From: Sporolactobacillus sp. THM7-7
GTDB lineage: Bacteria > Bacillota > Bacilli > Bacillales > Sporolactobacillaceae
Reading direction: 5' to 3'
Assembly (NCBI RefSeq): GCF_004153225.1
Contig: NZ_SEMB01000017.1
Span: forward strand, 1 to 62,595
DNA: 62,595 nucleotides
The notes under the pieces are model-generated. The model worked only from the letters and a program-made list of their open reading frames with translations, made no database searches and was not told the origin of the DNA. Of this stretch, positions 58,563 through 62,595 are shown in pieces (within the stretch, counting starts at the first letter, position 1; the number at the start of each line of letters is the position of its first letter). The position numbers and the translations under genes are program-made.

Positions 58563-60608
58563 ATGAGAGTGGCAACAGATATTGGCGGTACGTTTACGGA
58601 TCTTGTTTATGCTGACAAAGAAGGCGGGATTCATTTTACGAAAGCTCATACGACTCCCCCCAATTTTGAAAAAGGAGTCATCGACGTTTTGGACAAATCC
58701 AGACTCGATACCCGGTCTATAGAGACTTTTATTCACGGTTCTACGGTGATTATTAATGCACTGACGGAACGAAAGGGTGTTAAGACTGGGCTGATCACGA
58801 CGAAAGGAACAAGAGACGTTCTTGAAATTGCCAGAGGGAACAGGCCTGATCTTTATAATTTCCGCTATGTGAAACCAGCCCCATTTGTGGAGCGGTATTT
58901 ACGTCGCGAAGTGGAGGAACGTTTGAATTATAAAGGAGAAGTGATAACGCCACTAAATGAAGATCAAATTAAAGAAGCGATCGCTTTCTTCAAAGAAGAA
59001 GGAGTGAAAGCCTTAGCAGTTGTTTATCTGCATGCCTATGTTAATCCGATTCATGAAAAGAAAACAGTTGAGCTGATTCGCAAATTATGGCCAAATGTTG
59101 CTGCCACAGCATCTCATGAGATGACGAATGAATGGCGGGAATATGAAAGAACGAGTACTACCGTTTTTAATTCATATGTGAAACCCGTAGCCGCTTCATA
59201 CATTGACAATCTTCACAAAAAACTTCGAGATGTTAACGTAAACGGTAATCATTACATCATGCAATCAAATGGCGGAACAACGACATTTGAACAGGCAAAA
59301 ATGACGCCGATTCACATGGTAGAATCGGGGCCCGTTGCGGGAATATACGGGGCGGCTGTAATCGGGGAAGCCATTGGCGAGAAAAACATCATTGCTTTAG
59401 ATATTGGCGGAACAACAGCCAAGTGTTCGCTGATTAACAACGGCAATGTCAAAATAACGACCGATTACTACATTGAAAAAACGGAACGAACGGCCGGCTA
59501 TCCAATCAAAGTTCCGGTTGTTGATATTGTGGAAATTGGGAACGGCGGTGGATCGATTGCGAGGATTGATGAATTTGGATCATTAAAAGTCGGGCCGCAA
59601 TCTGCGGGATCAAAGCCGGGTCCGGTTGCCTATAATCAGGGAGGTAAGGAGCCGACAACAACGGATGCTAATCTTGTAACCGGCCGTCTGTCTAAAGAAA
59701 ATTTTGATTATGAAGTCGATATTGAAAAGGTCAAACAGGCAATTGATGAGAAAGTGGCCAAGTACTATGAGACATCGGTTGAAGAAGCAGCCGTTGGGAT
59801 TATTCAAATCGCCAACTCCAATATGCTCAATGCCTTGAAGTTAGTATCCATCAGAAAAGGATATGATCCAAGAGACTTTTCACTCATTGCGTTCGGAGGC
59901 GGGGGAGCGATGCACGCCGCGGCGCTTGCTAAAGAGTTGGGTGTAAAGAAGGTAATCATACCGATTGGTACTTCTGTATTCTCTGCACTGGGCATGCTTA
60001 TGACTGACTTACGACATGACTACATTCAAACACACATTAAGCGTCTAAACGCCATCGATTTAGAGGGTACAAATAAAGAATGGAATCGATTAGAGGCAGA
60101 GGCAGCGGCTCAATTTTTTAAAGAGGGTGTGGAAAAAGGTCGAGTGGTCTTCAGTCGTTTCGCAGACATGCGATATTTAGGCCAGGAACATACAGTCAAA
60201 GTACCGGTACCAAATGGCGCATGGACAGAAAATACACTGAGCGAAATAACAAAACGATTCCATGCGCTGCACGAGCAAAAGTATACGTTTAAATTACCCG
60301 ATACTTTAACAGAAATTGTTAACCTGCATTTAACCGCATTTGGAAAAGTTGAGAAGCCAAAATTGAGAAAGATAGATGTTAGGGGCGCAAAGCCAGCATC
60401 TGCACTTAAAGAAAAACGTCGTGTTTACTTTGAAGGCGAAGGATGGTTAGAAACGGAAATTTTTGACCGGTCCCGATTGGAACCTGGGATGAACATTTTG
60501 GGCCCGGCGATTGTTGAAGAACGTTCAGCATCGACTGTCGTTTATCCGTCTCAGAGTCTGACGGTAGATGTTTATGGCAATCTTATTGTGGAAATAGAAG
60601 GGGATTGA
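58563..60608 (+). CDS. hyuA: Hydantoinase/oxoprolinase subunit A
   Basis: A 681-residue HyuA. The actin-like ATPase region shows RVATDIGGTFTDLVYAD near residue 2, GSTVIINALTERKG, ALDIGGTTAKCSLI near 280, VEIGNGGGSIA, AFGGGGAMHA near 442, and a C-terminal domain absent from the shorter homologue at 55717. With HyuB it forms an ATP-dependent hydantoinase or 5-oxoprolinase-like enzyme that opens a cyclic imide or lactam. The ATG at 58563 follows AAAGGTGAG; the frame is open from 58527. Confidence 0.9.
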   Translation: MRVATDIGGTFTDLVYADKEGGIHFTKAHTTPPNFEKGVIDVLDKSRLDTRSIETFIHGSTVIINALTERKGVKTGLITTKGTRDVLEIARGNRPDLYNFRYVKPAPFVERYLRREVEERLNYKGEVITPLNEDQIKEAIAFFKEEGVKALAVVYLHAYVNPIHEKKTVELIRKLWPNVAATASHEMTNEWREYERTSTTVFNSYVKPVAASYIDNLHKKLRDVNVNGNHYIMQSNGGTTTFEQAKMTPIHMVESGPVAGIYGAAVIGEAIGEKNIIALDIGGTTAKCSLINNGNVKITTDYYIEKTERTAGYPIKVPVVDIVEIGNGGGSIARIDEFGSLKVGPQSAGSKPGPVAYNQGGKEPTTTDANLVTGRLSKENFDYEVDIEKVKQAIDEKVAKYYETSVEEAAVGIIQIANSNMLNALKLVSIRKGYDPRDFSLIAFGGGGAMHAAALAKELGVKKVIIPIGTSVFSALGMLMTDLRHDYIQTHIKRLNAIDLEGTNKEWNRLEAEAAAQFFKEGVEKGRVVFSRFADMRYLGQEHTVKVPVPNGAWTENTLSEITKRFHALHEQKYTFKLPDTLTEIVNLHLTAFGKVEKPKLRKIDVRGAKPASALKEKRRVYFEGEGWLETEIFDRSRLEPGMNILGPAIVEERSASTVVYPSQSLTVDVYGNLIVEIEGD

Positions 60609-60615
60609 AGCAGGC

Positions 60616-62352
60616 ATGGTAGAAAAAGGCAATCCGTTTACAGTCGAAGTCATTAAAGATTCTCTTATTTCAATTGGCAATGAAATGTTTTATGCTCTGT
60701 CACGAACATCGATGAGTCCGATTATTTACGAGGTACTTGATTATGCGTGCGGATTAACAGATGGAAAGGGGAATCTTATCAGCCAGGGGAACGGAGTGAC
60801 CAGTTTTATTGGTATGTTAAGTCCGATGGTGCAGCATGTACTGGCAAAGTTCGATGGTGGGAAAGACTTAAAAGAGGGCGACGTTATTATCATTAATGAT
60901 CCTTACGCAGGCGGCGGATCCCACTTATCCGATGTAGGTTTGGTCATGCCTGTATTTTCTAACGGAGAATTGGTCGCTTTCTCGGTAAATAAAGGACACT
61001 GGACGGAAATAGGAGGGAAAGATGAGGGTTCTTTTACAAGCGATTCGACGAATATCTATCAGGAAGGCTTACAGCTTCCTGGGGTAAAACTGTTCTCTAA
61101 TGGAAAAATAAATCATGCGGTGGTCGAAATCATCGAGTCCAATGTTCGTTATCCCAAGCTTTCTCTAGGTGACTTATGGGCTCAAGTTGCTTCGCTAAGA
61201 ACGGGAGCCAAGCGATTTACTGAATTATGCGAGAAATACAGCACCGAGTTAGTCATCTCCTCTATTAAACTTCTTTTAAAACAGGGTGAGCAGCTAGCTA
61301 CTCATGAGTTAAAGAAATTGCCAAAAGGGACATTTACGGCGGAAGACTATATTGAAAGCGGAGAGACAGAAGACGAATCTTATCGAATCCAGGTTAAAGT
61401 AACGATAACAAATGATTCATTTATCTGTGATTTCAGGGGCAGCCATCCACAGGTTATGTCTCCCGTCAATTGTTCTTTCTATGGTTTATTGGCCAGTGTC
61501 CGTGTCATGTATTTGGCAGTCATTCATCCCTCGCAGAATGTAAATGAAGGAGTCTTTCTCCCGTTAAAAGTCATCGCGGATGAGGGATCGATTCTCTCGG
61601 CTAAACGACCTGCCCCTGTCTCAATGAATTTTGAAGGACGGATAAGCGGAGCAGATTTAATTTGGAAGGCGTTAGCTCCAGCCATTCCTGAGCGATTGAC
61701 AGCGGGCCATTTACAATCTGTTTGTTCCGTCGTATGGACCGGATGCCGTCCAGATTCGAACGAACCATTTATTATTGTGGAACCTTCCGCGGGGGGATGG
61801 GGCGCAGGTAAAGGACAGGACGGAGCTCGGGGACAATTTTGTATGGGTGATGGCGAGACATACAACATTCCGATTGAAGTGGCTGAAACAAGATATGGCG
61901 TACTCATTGAAGAATATAAGCTTAGATGTGATGGTGCCGGTGCGGGAGAATATATTGGCGGTTCAGGCGTCATTCGATCTTACAGAGCTTTAAGTGACAA
62001 TCAACTGCTTTCAGTCAAGTTTGGGCGGCACCAACATGCTCCCTGGGGGATGATGGGTGGCGAGAACGGATCGACAAACTATTGCCTGATTAAAAAAAGT
62101 AACGGTGAAACAGTTGGGCCATTCGGCGTCTCTTCGAGGTATCCGCTTGATTGTGGAGATGTGGTGCAACTCGTCACAGCTACGGGGGGAGGATATGGGT
62201 ATCCGTATCGTCGATCGGTTGATCAAGTCATTCATGATGTCAAAAACGGATACATCTCATTAGATCAGGCAAAAGAAAAATTCGGCGTGACCCTCGATCC
62301 GAAAAAACGGGAAATTAAGGAGGTTTCCGCTGAACGAAAGAGTAAAGAATAA
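60616..62352 (+). CDS. hyuB: Hydantoinase/oxoprolinase subunit B
   Basis: A 578-residue HyuB, seven bases after hyuA. Characteristic parts are ISIGNEMFYALSRTSMSPII near residue 14, IINDPYAGGGSHLSDV near 95 with the probable metal-binding His, FICDFRGSHPQVMSPVN, and GAGEYIGGSGVIRSY near the end. Partner of HyuA in ATP-dependent opening of hydantoins, N-methylhydantoin or 5-oxoproline. Start ATG behind GAAGGGGATTGAAG; the tail extends to 62352. Confidence 0.92.
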   Translation: MVEKGNPFTVEVIKDSLISIGNEMFYALSRTSMSPIIYEVLDYACGLTDGKGNLISQGNGVTSFIGMLSPMVQHVLAKFDGGKDLKEGDVIIINDPYAGGGSHLSDVGLVMPVFSNGELVAFSVNKGHWTEIGGKDEGSFTSDSTNIYQEGLQLPGVKLFSNGKINHAVVEIIESNVRYPKLSLGDLWAQVASLRTGAKRFTELCEKYSTELVISSIKLLLKQGEQLATHELKKLPKGTFTAEDYIESGETEDESYRIQVKVTITNDSFICDFRGSHPQVMSPVNCSFYGLLASVRVMYLAVIHPSQNVNEGVFLPLKVIADEGSILSAKRPAPVSMNFEGRISGADLIWKALAPAIPERLTAGHLQSVCSVVWTGCRPDSNEPFIIVEPSAGGWGAGKGQDGARGQFCMGDGETYNIPIEVAETRYGVLIEEYKLRCDGAGAGEYIGGSGVIRSYRALSDNQLLSVKFGRHQHAPWGMMGGENGSTNYCLIKKSNGETVGPFGVSSRYPLDCGDVVQLVTATGGGYGYPYRRSVDQVIHDVKNGYISLDQAKEKFGVTLDPKKREIKEVSAERKSKE

Positions 62353-62484
62353 TTTTTCAAGGGAAAGAAACGGAACAACATGAAGAGCCAATGATGATTC
62401 CATTCTCTGTTGTTATTAGATAAAGGAGCATTCCTGTATTCATGAAAATGGGCTGAAATAGAGATTTTGGGAGGTGTACAGAAA

Positions 62485-62563
62485 AGGAGCCCCGCTGGTA
62501 TAGTACGGAGTGTCAAGAGCATTCGATGCATTGACCTCTAATTTGATACCAGGGAGGACTCCT
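62485..62563 (+). ncRNA. Hairpin-forming non-coding end of an IS110-like element (possible bridge RNA region)
   Basis: AGGAG plus CTGGTAT (62485-62501) are complementary to ATACCAG plus CTCCT (62546-62563), making a long imperfect stem just ahead of a transposase-like ATG. In IS110-family elements this non-coding end encodes the bridge RNA. Only this end is in the window, so the call is tentative. Confidence 0.4.
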
Positions 62564-62566
62564 AAG

Positions 62567-62595
62567 ATGAATTATACGCAAAATCGGAAGATCAC
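62567..62595 (+). CDS. IS110-family transposase, first codons only
   Basis: ATG behind AGGGAGGA opens a frame reading MNYTQNRKIT to the window edge. MNYTQN(E/R)K is the usual start of one Bacillales group of IS110-type DEDD transposases as I recall it. Nine codons are too few for certainty. Confidence 0.45.

Overview
The window reads as chromosomal DNA of a Bacillales bacterium with moderate GC. The signs are a Bacillus subtilis-type inositol operon in nearly canonical order, CcpA cre-like sites, TPP riboswitches, a CIRCE operator, and many TTG/GTG starts behind strong Shine-Dalgarno sites. The genus cannot be fixed from sequence alone. A gene set for cyclohexanecarboxyl-CoA would suit a lineage that makes omega-alicyclic lipids, but the iol genes look Bacillus-like. 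No rRNA, tRNA or CRISPR array was seen.

Layout. 0-2.2 kb: the end of a LivF-type ABC ATPase gene, a small zinc-ribbon protein and a stand-alone condensation-domain protein. 2.2-17.3 kb: the myo-inositol locus iolA-B-C(frameshifted)-D-E-[transporter relic in the iolF slot]-G-H-I-J, convergent iolR, an intact iolT-like transporter and a decayed second copy. 17.5-23 kb: a MATE exporter, an alaR-alaT-like pair and htpG behind CIRCE. 23-31 kb: an IS30 fragment, then a tight five-gene operon (EPSP-synthase-like, acyl-CoA ligase, acyl-CoA dehydrogenase, dienoyl-CoA-reductase-like, FabL-type SDR). This matches the shikimate-to-cyclohexanecarboxyl-CoA pathway genes of Streptomyces (ansJKLM-chcA), and an Lrp/AsnC regulator follows. 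31.1-32.0 kb: a dense 21-bp-unit repeat array. 32-38 kb: a DMT exporter; an arsenic operon arsR-arsD-arsA-hesB-like with three matching operator dyads but no efflux pump; a truncated arsM-like relic; a frameshifted MFS gene. 38-41 kb: a renal-type dipeptidase, an aldo/keto reductase and a glyoxalase-fold relic. 41-45 kb: tenA and thiC, each behind its own TPP riboswitch, with a small 21-bp repeat between them.

45-62.4 kb: an AEC transporter divergent from an IclR regulator, then a PucR-led cluster: hydantoin/Asp-Glu racemase, NCS1 permease, nitrilase-fold amidohydrolase, DUF1177, AroM-like, M29-like peptidase, DUF917 and a short hydantoinase-A protein. An MntA/HepT toxin-antitoxin pair between two similar terminators separates these from a full hyuA-hyuB pair. 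Together the genes look like uptake, racemisation, ATP-dependent ring opening and deamidation of a hydantoin-like or thiohydantoin-like compound, with several steps uncharacterised. The right edge enters an IS110-like element with a hairpin-forming non-coding end.

The most rewarding items are the cyclohexanecarboxyl-CoA operon with an EPSP synthase that keeps its PEP pocket but has lost shikimate-phosphate contacts, the hydantoin-like catabolic cluster, and the pump-less ars operon with ArsD/ArsA lacking the same class of metal-binding cysteine. Several 1-nt frameshifts (iolC, iolR, iolT2, the MFS gene) are either real decay or homopolymer assembly errors. A nonsense codon in iolT2 shows that at least that gene is truly dead.
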